Assembly: GCA_964035545.1 (NCBI GenBank)
Contig: OZ037765.1
Coordinates: 12,146,698 to 12,210,697, forward strand
Reading direction: 5' to 3'
Source: Bugula neritina
Taxonomy: Eukaryota; Bryozoa; Gymnolaemata; Cheilostomatida; Bugulidae
Length of the DNA: 64,000 nt
Under the pieces are notes generated by a model, which saw only the letters and a program-made list of their open reading frames with translations, made no database searches and was not told where the DNA came from. A program made the position numbers and the translations under genes. This document shows, in pieces, positions 23,401 through 35,567 of this stretch (position 1 is the first letter of the stretch; each line of letters begins with the position of its first letter).

Positions 23401-24619
23401 TAATATTTTAGATGTTACAAACAACTCCTTGGTAATACACTATGATTATTGATAATCATTTCAAACTTATAGTTTAAAAACAAGTTAGATGATGACCCAA
23501 AGAAAGTGTACCAACACAATAGTTGACTCTAAACATGGACTCACCCATTTTGAAAGCCAGCTCTGGGATCCCGAGAAGAATTCACACATATCATCAGAAG
23601 AGACATAATTGCAAAGAAAACAACCAAACCAAAGCATACAGAGTACACCCCCCTGTACCCAACCACCAGTTGACAGTTCACTGCCCCTGTGGTTATGCCT
23701 TTGATGGTATTAACTACAGGACTCAATGGCTCAACAATTCCGACACAAAGCCCAGGAATCTGAAGAAAAAAACATCGAGAGAATATAAGTTGAACAATAC
23801 TAAATCCAAAAACAAATTATATGTTTACAAAATATGATTTCTTGAAAAGAAAAACTATAATAAAAAACAGTTGTTATGAAGCTTGTATTACATTAAAATA
23901 CTTATTACATTTTTAACGCCGACTCCGTTGTTCTGTTAGTGGTATTGTGAAACTAGGCAGCTGCCATTGCTTATATCGTTAGTAGTAATGAAAATGTGTT
24001 GTAGCATACGTAGGCATATTTCATTACTTTTTAATAAATTGCTGTTGATATTTTAAAAAATATAAACTTTACCATCTTTGATCAAAATGGGAGCTGCATT
24101 ATTACGCTCTATTAAATTAAGTTTAGTGAGAAAAAGACAACAAAAACACAGAAAGTACAGATTAAACCTACAGGTTGCTACTTACTTTCACCAAAGCCGT
24201 CTGTAGACCAGGTGCTAGTAATATCCATGACAAAATAATTCCAGCAAAGAGCAGCAGTCCATATACTATTCTTGAGCTGGTAGAGTTCTTGCAGCTTGGG
24301 CAACAAACGCAGCATAAACTACATGCTGCGCTTGTGACGCAGCAGGCCAACTAAATGAGAAATTTAAAGTAATGCTAATAATTACTCAAGACATTTCGAC
24401 AGCTTTCATTTAAACTGTTACACCAAAAGTAAGAATTATAATTAAAGGTTGGAACTTGAACCATAAAAAATAGAAAATTTGGGAACTTTTTGGTAAAATA
24501 AATAAGAGATTGATACAAAAATATAGACCCACATGATTGACAACTTGAACAGAAATTTACCGCAATTGATAAATATTGCTAGAAGTGCATGTAGACTATA
24601 AACTTACCCCAACACACAT
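20490..24619 (-). CDS. SERINC: Serine incorporator (SERINC/TDE family), complete, 457 aa
   Basis: Nine exons on the minus strand: 24608-24619, 24186-24350, 23545-23759, 23123-23340, 22860-22945, 22336-22528, 21910-22033, 21217-21432, 20490-20634. The phases add up to 1374 nt including TAA. The start is a four-codon exon (M-C-V-G) whose next codons open the family's Cys-rich N-terminus (ACCVTSAACSLCC, CCPSC). Other family landmarks are STSSRIVYGLLL, a first long loop ending in VGYRGVYSVCF, MICVNSSRDPRAGFQNG, the FWLIKILM and DFAYAITESMLAKYEE segments, TYLTWSAISN, YSYCFFHFMFMLASFYAMMTLTNW, and the C-terminal [24 protein letters not shown]. There are ten or so hydrophobic helices. The family are multipass lipid-scramblase-like proteins of plasma membrane and endomembranes, first linked to serine delivery into phosphatidylserine and sphingolipids. 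Length and exon phases look normal. Confidence 0.96.
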
Positions 24620-26559
24620 GAGTAGTCACTAGCAGCTAGAAGATGTAAAACAATTAGATATATTTATGGGATTGGTCAAATACAGTCTCTTTTCTGCAAA
24701 AAAAGGTATTATAGAATTTATATTGGCGCATTTAATTACTGTTAACACCACTGCTAACAGTGATTAACCTGAGTGGCAGTAGGATTTGAAGTGGTAGTTG
24801 ATACTCTTAAAATTACATAACCTGACTAGCAGCTTAGTTCTGTAATATATTTGTTTACCATTATATACTCATATTCTTATTACTGGTTTGTCATTTATTC
24901 TTATAGAAACTGTTCTTTGCTTATCATTACCACATGATCAGTTGTATTTACTCATCCCTGTTTTACTCGTTGGTCAGTTGCTTGCTAGTGCTTTATCAAT
25001 ACAATCATATACTACACAAACTACTTCAAATTCATATTATCACAATGAAACACAAAACACAACAGTAGTTAACAAGCAAAATTAGGTATTTAGGATTCAA
25101 TTTTTTTTTAAATAATATATAATATATATGATATCATTGTAGTCAATTGTATTCCAAATAGATTTTACACTAAGCAAAAAAGAATTTAACATTAAAATAG
25201 ATACTTCAATAAATTGCAAAACATTGTCCATTATTTTTATTTCTGCTATTTTAATGTTGGGTAGTAGCATTGTCCCCAGGTCGAATCTAAAATCTAAAGT
25301 TTTAGTCTAATTCTAACTGAAATAAATACATCATTGTAATTAAGTTCAAAGCGTGAAGTATTAAAATTCTAACTACCACGCTAAGGCTTAGCCTTAGATC
25401 AATATCATTTTGCTTATTTTTATTGTCGTCTAACTACTTTCTGTTACTGAACCAAGATTATAACCATGGCTACTATGAATATCCACGAACCTAAGCCTTG
25501 TGGCCATAGGTTAAATTTAGAAGTAGCCTTATAATACTATCATAAATAATTAAATAAACTTTGAAAATTTAAATTTGATAACCACATAACATGATTTAAA
25601 TGTAATTTTTTTTCAATTAAATAATCAGTATGATTATCATGATGATACTTTACTTTACTTTCTACTAATTACACTAATATAAATATTAATAATAATTATA
25701 ACAATTGAAAAACAATTATTATAAATATACTTTATAGCATTAAAGTGACATCTAACTAATAGTGAAATACTATTAGTATTAGTAATACTTATACTACTTA
25801 ATTATTACCACCCCCAGTAGTAGTTCTACTGTCACTACCAGTACTACCACTACTTTCACTTTGCTACTGCTAATAGTAATTGTATTAGTAATACTAATCA
25901 AAATACCAATGGCAATAGGCAACAGTTAACGTTATGGTCATAGTGATAGTATTAATAATACCAATACTGCTACTAATAGTAATAGCAATACTAATACTAA
26001 TAGAGCATTCGACTTCGTAGCAGCTCTAAATATAGAACTTATACCTATTAACTTATAGCTAACGTTATACTTATACCACTTACCACCACTAGTACTAGTA
26101 GTACTACTACTACTAGCACTGTAAAACTAGTACTAGTAGTAGTAGTCATACTCATAGTGATACTGATAGCGATACGGATACTCATACTGATAATTGTTCT
26201 AAAAGTAGTATTTATATTTATTGTCAAATTTATTAGTACTACTGCTACGAGTAAGTCTTAGTCTGAAGTCGAAAAGTAAATCTTTTACTTTTAGACTCAA
26301 ACTGAAACTGATAGTCATAGTGATACTGTCATATTCGAAATCATTATGATTATCTTACGGCTACTGTCACTGATGGTGATTAGTTGTACTGTAACAGTAA
26401 CACTTACAAACCACAAGTTACACTAACCCTAACGGTATGAATTACGAGGTTTTACTGCGTTTACGGCTTTAGTTTACAGCGATCTTCAGGTTCAACTTCA
26501 AGTAAATTTGGATCATGAATCATTCAAAGTACGTATTACTATTAGTAATTATTTAGAAT
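24620..26559. other. Intergenic between SERINC (minus) and BICRA (plus)
   Basis: This is the upstream side of both divergent genes. It holds the SERINC 5' flank and a long cryptic simple-sequence region (25760-26410). I see no supportable exon. Confidence 0.55.
25760..26410. repeat. Cryptic simple-sequence region (ACTAGTA/ATACTGATA units)
   Basis: Scrambled units of the form AGTAGTAGT, ATACTCATACTGATA and ACTACCACTAC follow one another without a regular array. The pattern resembles the tracts at 14240-14690 and 44030-44570. Confidence 0.6.
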
Positions 26560-26693
26560 CACGAGACCAATAGGCATTGATCATTCGCTACCAACAAAAG
26601 GAAACGCGCTGTGACGTACATGTAAATAAGGGTTAAAGGTTATAGTGTTACGCACCCACCAATAGGAATTCAGTGATCAGCTAAAGTAACCTG
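26560..26693 (+). promoter_or_regulatory. Possible BICRA promoter and noncoding first exon
   Basis: Two CCAATAGG boxes (about 26569 and 26658) lie in a less AT-rich stretch upstream of CTG|GTAAGTA, a strong donor at 26693/26694. A noncoding first exon spliced to the coding exon at 28264 would explain the 1.5 kb gap. This is inference; no TATA box is evident. Confidence 0.3.
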
Positions 26694-27798
26694 GTAAGTA
26701 TTCTACATTGTTATTATTATTGCTAATGATTGGCTTATAATGTTATGTATGTGTACCAACCTATGACTACACAGTGCAACAAGCATTAATTTATACATTA
26801 GGACAGAATTTAGCACTGTCACATTGCCATCACACGAAAAAGTATCAAAAAATCGTATTTTTAAGTCTCACCTAGTTTCCGAAAATCTTGATCAAACTGT
26901 GAATGCCAATGATGGTCGGCACATGATAAATTGGTCCTACAAAAACTATTAAATGACTTAGTCTGTTTTATTAGCTATAAAACCTAGTTGGCTTGCTTTC
27001 CCTAACAACAATATATGATTTAATGGCAGATATTAAGTAAGACTGAGCTGCTTTTTCTATTCAAAAGTTGAGTAGATTTTCAGTGCATTCAATATGGCGG
27101 ATACTTGAAATCTTTAATTTAGGGGTAGTGATATATTCCTAAATGTATACGCATTATTCAATTTGCTCTGATTTCCAACATAAATTACTTAAAATGTGCA
27201 AAAAGCTTAATAATTTTATCCTATAGATACTTTTTCTTGCAAAAAAATAATGTAATTTCTTTATAAAGTTAACAGTTTATGCACTGCGAGAAGGCACTAC
27301 ACCCGTCAGTACTTTGTACAACCATAAGCAATTAGGTTTGATAGATTTCAAATCGTATTATTTTATTTCAAACTGTCTAGTGTAATAACTACAGAACTTT
27401 TTAATTTTTGAGAAAATACTTTTAAAAGTTTATTTCTGACAGTCTTAAGATTTTGCTCGTTCTCGGAAAATAGTTTTGCGGAGCCTTTGTGGCTACATTT
27501 GTCGTAATAGTCGTACAGTAGCCATTTATGAGAGGGTAACTCCGTTTGCTTTTTCGATGCAGGCTTTGATTGTGCATTGAATAGCTAAGCCATATTGAGA
27601 TAATCACATTTCTAAAAATGTGCTATAAAAATATAAATTATATAATTAGATTCGGACAAGATGCATTTAAAGGAGTTGCTGAAGTCAATTTGTTGAAAAT
27701 ATGTGTTGACAAATGAATACTTTGGTGATAGATATTGCTTTGAAAATGGTAATAGCTTATTACTTATAGTTATATTATATTAGTTATATTAGTTACAG

Positions 27799-27802
<4 letters not shown>

Positions 27803-27848
<46 letters not shown>

Positions 27849-27963
27849 ATCTGTGGACAGCAGCTGTTTCGGGATTTGTCCCCTCATCAGCACAGAACAG
27901 AGTACCATGGCCCACACCTTCGCAATAGTCAAACTTATAGTTTCACTAAAGCATATTTAAAAG

Positions 27964-28030
<67 letters not shown>
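27803..28030. repeat. Paired (TA)n tracts flanking a 120-bp unique insert
   Basis: (TA)n runs occupy about 27803-27846 and 27967-28030. The non-repetitive insert between them contains the hammerhead motif listed separately. The arrangement suggests one element carrying the ribozyme within a TA-rich repeat. Confidence 0.8.
27850..27896 (-). ncRNA. Minimal type I hammerhead ribozyme motif
   Basis: On the minus strand all core elements occur in order. Stem I 5' strand is TCTGTG (27896-27891), then CTGATGA (27890-27884). Stem II is GGGG-ACAAA-TCCC (27883-27871), then GAA. Stem III is ACAG-CTG-CTGT, then the cleavage-site C at 27856, and the stem I 3' strand CACAGA (27855-27850), which pairs fully with TCTGTG. 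Stem III is only four base pairs, as in the minimal hammerheads known from Penelope-like retroelements and retrozymes. Cleavage is predicted between 27856 and 27855. No reverse transcriptase is nearby, so this is probably a terminal remnant. The fold was done by eye. Confidence 0.82.
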
Positions 28031-28031
<1 letters not shown>

Positions 28032-28263
28032 TTTATATTTATATTTATATATATATTTATATATATATATTTATATGTATGTATGTATGTTTTAAAATGA
28101 ATGGTTTGATTTTAATAACTTGTGTTGAGAATTTTGAGCTCATAATAGTTTAAGTGAATATTTTATATATCTAATAAATTTTCTAATAGCCTGCTAATAA
28201 TTGATAAAATATTAATGTACTTTGTAGTAGAAGTGAGGCTTTAACAGCCATTTTAGTTTGGGT

Positions 28264-31200
28264 ATGGAAAATGAGCTGACAAATGCATCAAACGATGATC
28301 AAGCCAGCGTAACCCAAAAACTGGTAATTAAATTCTTCCATATTATACTTATACAGTGTTGCACTTCTTTCAGTGTAAAGCTTTATATAGGCTATTTCAT
28401 TTATAGGAGTGTTCATATCAAGTTATCTTGACAGAATGCTCATTTTTGTGGAAACAACGATATTTTGGCTGCTGAAAGTTTTGTTTAAATGTTTTATTTT
28501 AATAAATATTATCAAATGACTGTTGGTATAAAATGTTTCTTGGTAAAATATTACATGGATCAATTTAAAAGGCCAATTATTTTTGTAAAGACTGAAATAA
28601 TTTCTGTTATTCAATTATCTTTGTGTATTGATTTCACTTAAACACTTGTAAATAGATAGCTAATTATTGACAAATTAAGTTATTCACTTCTATATATTGT
28701 ACAAGGTCAATGGAAATAGTTATCAACATCAGGCATACACCTCCATATCTCCCGCAGTTGTCACAGCTGCTCTCACTACAAAGAGTGCTGTCTCCAACTC
28801 TCCTTTCAGAAGCTTACCAAATATTCAGCCAAAAAACTCTGAAAGGTAAAACTAATTTAAAGCTTAAATAGAAAAATATTTGGGGTACCTAGTTTAGTGA
28901 AAGGCTCAGCTTTTGAAATATTTTTTTTAAAGCTGATGAAATAAATTGACAAAAGTATACTACTTTCATTTTCAATGCAATTATAACTATAGTTATATTC
29001 ATATGAAAAACTGTTATCAATTTTATTTCGTTAGATTAACTTATACCAGTACAAACATGGCGTTGTATACACATTTAATTGCATGTGCCTCGTCTTATCA
29101 TACAGTGCAATACCTCCGAGACAACTGATTCCTAAGACAGATGGTACCAGTACTCAGGGTGCCGCTGCTGTTCAACCTAACAATGTGCTCATCCCCCAAG
29201 GCATCCAACATGTGCTCATCAACGGTCAGCTCTACCCTATCATACAGACTGCTAATGGTACACACCTCCTTATACAGCAGCCTGTTGGCCAGGTGCAACA
29301 CTCCACAGCTAAGCAGGTGTTCACTGCACAGCCGGTTCAGCTTGGCGGCATGGCACCTCCTCAGTCTACTCAGCTGCTCACTGCAGGTAACCACATGCAA
29401 ATATCTAACTCACAATCTTTGCCTGCGACTGAGCAAACCAATGACAGTCTCAGTACCACCGACAGTAACATCATTCACACAACAGCTGGCAATCTGGGTT
29501 TAGCACCCATAATGCCCATTTCTTCTACCGGAATAAATACTATGACATCAACATCTTCTAGTCATTTTCTACCGACTTCACAAACTCCGACCAACTCCTT
29601 CCATATGCAGCCTGTAGCTTCCTCACAGTCCGACCCTCTCAACAATTCTCGCAGACCAACTAACTCAGGCAGCGTGGTTGTTAGCCCTCAAGCTCAGCAA
29701 CTTCTGGCTAAAATACAACATCAACTCCAGTTGTTTAAACGTAAACCAGTCTTGGATGAGGAAGCAAAAAAGGCATATGCACAATTACAGCAAGCTGAGC
29801 ACCAGGTTCTCAACAACATACAGTCTCAGCTGCAAGCTCACAGGGCAGGTCAAGATGCGGCTCAGATGGGCCAACCTGCAAATCAGGGTGCAGCTGTGGG
29901 ATTTGGAGCAGTGGGACCTCCAGGTCAACCACCACCCCCACAAGCCTCCTTGTCTGCTCAGCATACTCTGTTGTTACAGCATGGTGTTACTCCTTCTTCA
30001 GCCAACAAATCAGAGTTAATAATCAAGCCAGGTTTGTTGATTGTATATATCATCTAATAGTGTGCAAACCATTTAAATTACAGACTTGCTTGCTACAAAA
30101 CTCCACTCTGCTAAGAAAAAAGTATGTTGTATTCTATAGCCAGTGTGTGAAATTAGAATGGTTGCTTTTTGCAATGAATTGGGTGTTCAAATATGGCTGT
30201 TTATCAGTGCCATTTACTAAATAACAAACTAGCTGTGTGAATTTAACTTGGTACAAAATAAAATTAAAATTAACTTGATTTTTCATAAAAGTTTTCTCAT
30301 TTTTTATTTTATAATGCAGTTGATTACATTTACATTGTAGTGTTATCAATTGTAGCTGATGCCCTGGCTGTATTAGCACTATTAAAATGTTTGCTTAATT
30401 CTATTTTTCTCTTTTCTGCATAGTACACTGTATATAGCATAAATGCATAAAAGCTGTGAATGAATCTTTAAACTCGAAATTACAGTCCCTGAAGGAGCAT
30501 CTCCATTAACACAAGAAAATATTATGGCCATCATGAATGCTTTTGCCAATGTGAAGGTAAGGAAATTGTGATAAGTTTATTTGTCTGAAAGAGTTTACAT
30601 ATTCAGCTTTTGTAGATCTTTTAAACACCTGATACTTTTTTACATTTTTAGAAAAATTGTCATTTGCTACTAGATTGTTACCCATTATGTGCAGTGTGAA
30701 ACTATACTATTTGGAAAAACTTGGGTGCATAGTTCTTAATAAATGCATCATGGAATGTTAAATCAATGATTTCTTTTGGGCATTTTTGTCCTACATGGTA
30801 AATTTTGTTCAGCACTGCTCATATGTTTTGCTAAATGAATTTCAAACTTTCTAATAGTTTAGGAATTAAAGCACCAGGGATCTTTCAAAATTGTAATATA
30901 AAGAATGCTCTAGACTAAATTGATTTAAACAATACTAAGTCCTAATGTTCAACAGCTTCTGGAGGAAAAGAAATTTATAGTTATTGTGTGTTAACTGCTA
31001 GATTACTGATCATAGGATTGGATTGTAGGTTGGAACACAAATATATAACATACAGCTGACGGATGGGCAGAAAAAGTCTTTCATAGAAGCAATGAGTACG
31101 ATGACAGCTCAGAGTCAGCACAACTTTCTACTGCAGCAGCAAACTGAGATTTTGCTCACTGTGTTTAAGAATCAACAGCAACAGCAGGAGCTCATTCAGC

Positions 31201-34200
31201 AACAGTTTCAGCAGCAAAACCAATTGGCTGTCCAGTCGCAGCAAAGTTTCATACCTCAATTTCAGCAGCCACAGGCTCCAGCATCATCTCAACTGTCCAA
31301 CAAACCTAACGTAATTTCTCTTGTTTATTCGACTATTTAAGTTTGAAGTCATTTTGTTTATTGATCATGGCTATAAACTGGTGAATGGTGGGAAGTTATC
31401 AATACCTTTAAATGATTTGAATTTCCATTGCAGCCTAGAAGTCGATCAAAGAAACGACCGGCAACTAAGAGTAAAAGTTCAAGTAACTCTATTGGGGAGT
31501 TGCCCAAAGTTCCAGTGTTGCCGCCAATGCCACTAGTGCCTGACCCTCCTCCACCCGGCATTAGTAAATCTAAACTTGCTGCTAAAAAAACTAGGCATCC
31601 TGCAAACATGTCCACAAAAAAGATTAGTGAGAAGTAAGTTGTTTATGTTTCATAAATGCAAATAAAAAGTCTACATTACTTTTATTTCATTTTTATTTTA
31701 TGCACATATGCAAGCATTTTATTGGCTTTGTTGTTTTGTTTTTAAAAGTTATCATTTTCCCTCCTTTATATTATTGTGATCATCATTTTTTCATTCTCTA
31801 AAAAAAATATCTGAATAACTTTTTTTGTTGCTGTTGAAAAAAGTATATTATTATTTTTTCTATTAATCCTAGTTTTTGATTTCTTTGTGCATCATACTTC
31901 TTTTACCATTCATTCCTTTATACATATCAGTATTGTTAATGTTCTGCTACACTAAAGTAATTTTCCTAAGTTGTTTTTTAGAATGCTTCAACAGATCATG
32001 AAAGATCAAGAAATAGTGCTCAAACCAGGTGGTCATAAAAAAGCATTTGCCAATGCTAATCAAGTTCGAGAAAGACTTCTTAGGTTTCATCTCTTCTATA
32101 CAGCTGAACCTTATAAAGCATATCGAAAGCTACAAGGTCTGATATTTTACTGCAGGATAACATAAATTGATATTCAAATTCACATAGACAATACTGTATG
32201 ATTTATTTTATTATAAAGAATAACTTTAAATCAAAAACATGTATGTGCAGTCTTTCGCTGCTTTCCATTAATCAACTGTATATTATTTATTTTAGAGGAA
32301 CAACTTTATCGTACGACTGCTCATGAAACGGTGCTGTGCAAAGAGAGGTTGATAGACAGATTTCGCCTTTTGCTGTGGAAGGATAGTATTGATCTCAAAG
32401 TAGCCGGAGAAGATAAACTTATAGCAGATTTGCTGAAGCAAGACGAAGAAGAGGCTATGGAGCAAGACCACGAGCTGGAACTCTGTGATATTGGTATGTT
32501 CAGGTCATCAGCATACTCTTTTAATTATGTTTGTGAATCTGAACACTATTAGTGCTGTAAAATAGTCCAAAGGGCAAATGGAAAACTTAAAATGGCCTGC
32601 TAATGATAATTTTTTTCTGTTTATTTCTTTTCTGTTTGTAGAACATTTTAAAGCTATTTACTCTCAACCTGCGAAAGACCCCACACCTCCTTCTAGTCCA
32701 GAGCTGCAACTTTCTGATGCTCATATTTTACCCACAATTTCTTCTCTGTCTGATGAAAAACCTAGTGAGCTTCAAGAATCTTCTTATGAAACTGAAGTTG
32801 AACTTGAGGAAAAGATTCAAGCCAAGAAGTTATCCAAAGCTAAAGGTGGTTCTTACCCGCTTTCTCCAGAGTCGGACATAATTAGGCACTTGAAAAGAGA
32901 AACGGCGCGAGAAGCAAGAGAACAAAGGGCAGCTAAAAGGGGTTCGGTTCCTGGCAAAGTGAGTGCTCATGATATGCCTTTAGCTGTAACTAAACGGAAT
33001 AAACGCGGTCGTCCACCGAGGATTAAAACACTTTATCCACCCGGCAGTAACTCTGAAAACTCAGAATATACAGATAGCACTAAACCGTCCAATAATATTG
33101 AATCATCATTGTTGTCTTCGGGTCATGAAAAGCCTACTTCAACTCATCAAAATAGCCATAACAATGCAGATACTTTGCCGTTAGTTGGTGATGATCAACA
33201 GGTGTGTAGATCAGCATCTTCCCTATCAAGAAGTAGCAGTAAGAGAAACTCGTCTGCTGAAGATACCAGCAGCAGCAGTAGTAGTAGTGAGGATGAGCTC
33301 ATAGATATTATTGGCTCACCACCTACTCCTCCATCTTCTAATCATCAACTAGTCCCAATAACTCTTGCACTGCCAGTGACTTCTGATTTACATAACTTGT
33401 CTGATAAACCTAGACCCACTTCTCCGGGTGTAGCTAGTCATTCGTCTTATGTCGACAGCTACACTAGCACTCCAAAGAAAGGCTTCTCCATATGTACAGA
33501 AACGGTATTTGAACAATCTGAACAGCACGACAACAGTTTTGAGCAACACAACTCCACGTTTTCACAAAACGACTACGAAAGAAGTCACTCATTCAATGAA
33601 AGCCTGGCACCTCCCAACATTGCTGTACCACCTTCCATTAATTACCAAACACAATATTCAGAAGAGAACAATTTACATCAAGATAATGGTAGATCAGATT
33701 ATTTAGATAATAATCAGTGGCATCCCAGTAACTATAACTCATACAGTAATGAGAATGAACACACGAGAAGTGAAAGTGCTGCAAGTCAGCAGTTATCTGT
33801 AAGTGAAGCAAGTGGAACGCTGCCTGAGCCATCCGATGACCTGGAGTATGATAACTCTACCGATGATGGTGATACAAACGATATTGAGGGAGGTGTTCCC
33901 GTGGCATGGGAAGACAACACTAGGAATGTACTTAGTGAAGCTGAGGACTCCAGAGAATCTATGGAAGATGGTCATGATCAAACTGGAGCTGCTCATGATG
34001 CGCTACAGAAACCTATCATGCCACTGCGCATCAACAAATCTAAGGTAAACTGCACCATATATTCATTTACATACTTTTGCTAGTCAGATTTTCGGTTTTT
34101 TTGCCCTTTTCTTTGTCCTCTAATACAATGCAGTTATTATTTAGGTTAATAAATAAGTTACTTTTATATGCAGTGCTCAAAATATATCTCTCTTGATCTG

Positions 34201-34950
34201 TTTCCGCAGTTTGGTGATTACATGTGGGCTAGTGACGACAGTGCAAGCTCATCTCCCGCACCAATCAGATTGAAGATTAGTGAACCTGTACCACCACCAA
34301 TAAAGCTGAGAATTAAAAGAGATAGAAATGACAAATGGGAAGCTGCCTCTAGCGTCAGCAGTTACGCTTCGGATGCGAATTCTGTGTCCGGCGATGATTC
34401 AAATTCCGAGGAAAATGGTCAGTGTTGTAGTATAGCGTTTGTTTGCTCTATGCATTCAATATTACTGCTCAAGTGTAGGTTCTATAAACTTATTGTTCCA
34501 GTTACACTTATTGTCGATTTTTAAAGACAGCGGATATACATATACATTCATGTTTACTAGTAGACATGGATATGCAATTTTTTGGTACCAGATATTAATG
34601 TTTCCAGTTTTTTTTCTGCTTACATTTTTAAGTCAATCAGTATAGTTCAGTTTGTTAAATTGAGCCTGCAGATTGAGTCTTTCAACAGATTTGTTTTATG
34701 ATATAGTGATCTTGTGAGGTTAAAATATAACGTAGAATTGCAGTGGGAGTAGCTGAAGCCTAGCAAATAAGAAATTTGTATACTTTACACCATTCTTCAT
34801 AGCCAAGTTCATCTTGCAGGGAGTGAGAGTTTGAACTGGATGGTGACGGAGGAGGCAGATCATAGTTCTTCTGCATCTGTTAGTGAGACAGAGCAACAGT
34901 TTGAAGAGGATGGAGAAGATGACGTTCCGTTCTCACATTATGAGTCTTGA
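28264..34950 (+). CDS. BICRA: BICRA/BICRAL (GLTSCR1 family) homologue, ncBAF subunit, complete, 1257 aa
   Basis: Eleven coding exons: 28264-28323, 28706-28845, 29106-30031, 30486-30556, 31029-31310, 31434-31633, 31982-32136, 32296-32493, 32642-34044, 34210-34417, 34820-34950. They total 3774 nt with consistent phases. The diagnostic part is the GLTSCR1 conserved domain in exons 31982-32493: QQIMKDQEIVLKPGG, then RERLLRFHLFYTAEPYKAY, then CKERLIDRFRLLLWKDS. Upstream lie a Gln-rich N-terminal region, a short charged helix (KPVLDEEAKKAYAQLQQ, near 29740-29800) and a glutamine-run exon (31029-31310). The large exon 32642-34044 is disordered and acidic, with a basic KRNKRGRPPRIK stretch that looks like an AT-hook (32990-33030) and a poly-Ser run. 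The C-terminus is acidic. In mammals BICRA/BICRAL define the non-canonical (GLTSCR1-containing) BAF chromatin remodeller with BRD9; the role here is by homology. Which vertebrate paralogue is closer cannot be told. Confidence 0.9.
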
Positions 34951-35326
34951 CCATCTGACAGAGTGTAACTGGTTGTAGCAGTTAACCAACAAGCAATTGT
35001 GCTGTTCAATTTATTTTTTTTGCTGCTATGCTTCATTTACGTTGGATAATTGCTGCAGTAATTGCACTCCCCAGCTCCAAAAGTATTATTTTCTCTACTA
35101 ACTGTATCTGTACATAAGCCTTTATATTGTGATGCAATTTTTTTCAGCATGTTATTGCAATATTCCCAATGCTTTTTACTCACTTTAATTATGTATATAG
35201 CATGTTTCATAACTTGTATAGTTTTTAAAATTTTACTGAGTGAATTTGCATGTTGGCAATTGGCAATACCTCCCTATTTGATATTGTAAGCTTGTAAATA
35301 TTATGTGCTCACAGAGCTGAGATTTT

Positions 35327-35332
35327 TTTATT
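35327..35332 (-). terminator. Candidate poly(A) signal for the KIAA2013 homologue
   Basis: TTTATT on the plus strand reads AATAAA on the minus strand, about 236 bp past the stop codon at 35568-35570. If used, the mRNA would overlap the BICRA 3' end. Confidence 0.4.
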
Positions 35333-35407
35333 TGTATATTGAACTTGCTATCTTATTTCCACACACATTGATTAGTGTTGTTTCCATCAGTATTGAGTTA
35401 TTACCCA

Positions 35408-35413
35408 AATAAA
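35408..35413 (+). terminator. Candidate poly(A) signal for BICRA
   Basis: AATAAA lies about 460 bp after the TGA at 34948-34950. A second AATAAA-like site lies near 35463. Confidence 0.45.
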
Positions 35414-35567
35414 AATAACTGTTGAACTTTGCATTAAATAATTTCAGTATTCAGTTAAAACCAATAAAAAAAGGATAAACATAATTTTATAGCATAGCAT
35501 TAGATACAAAAAAGTCAAATAAATTACTGGTGTAAGAGCTGTGCTCTGATTTACCGACTCAGGTATT

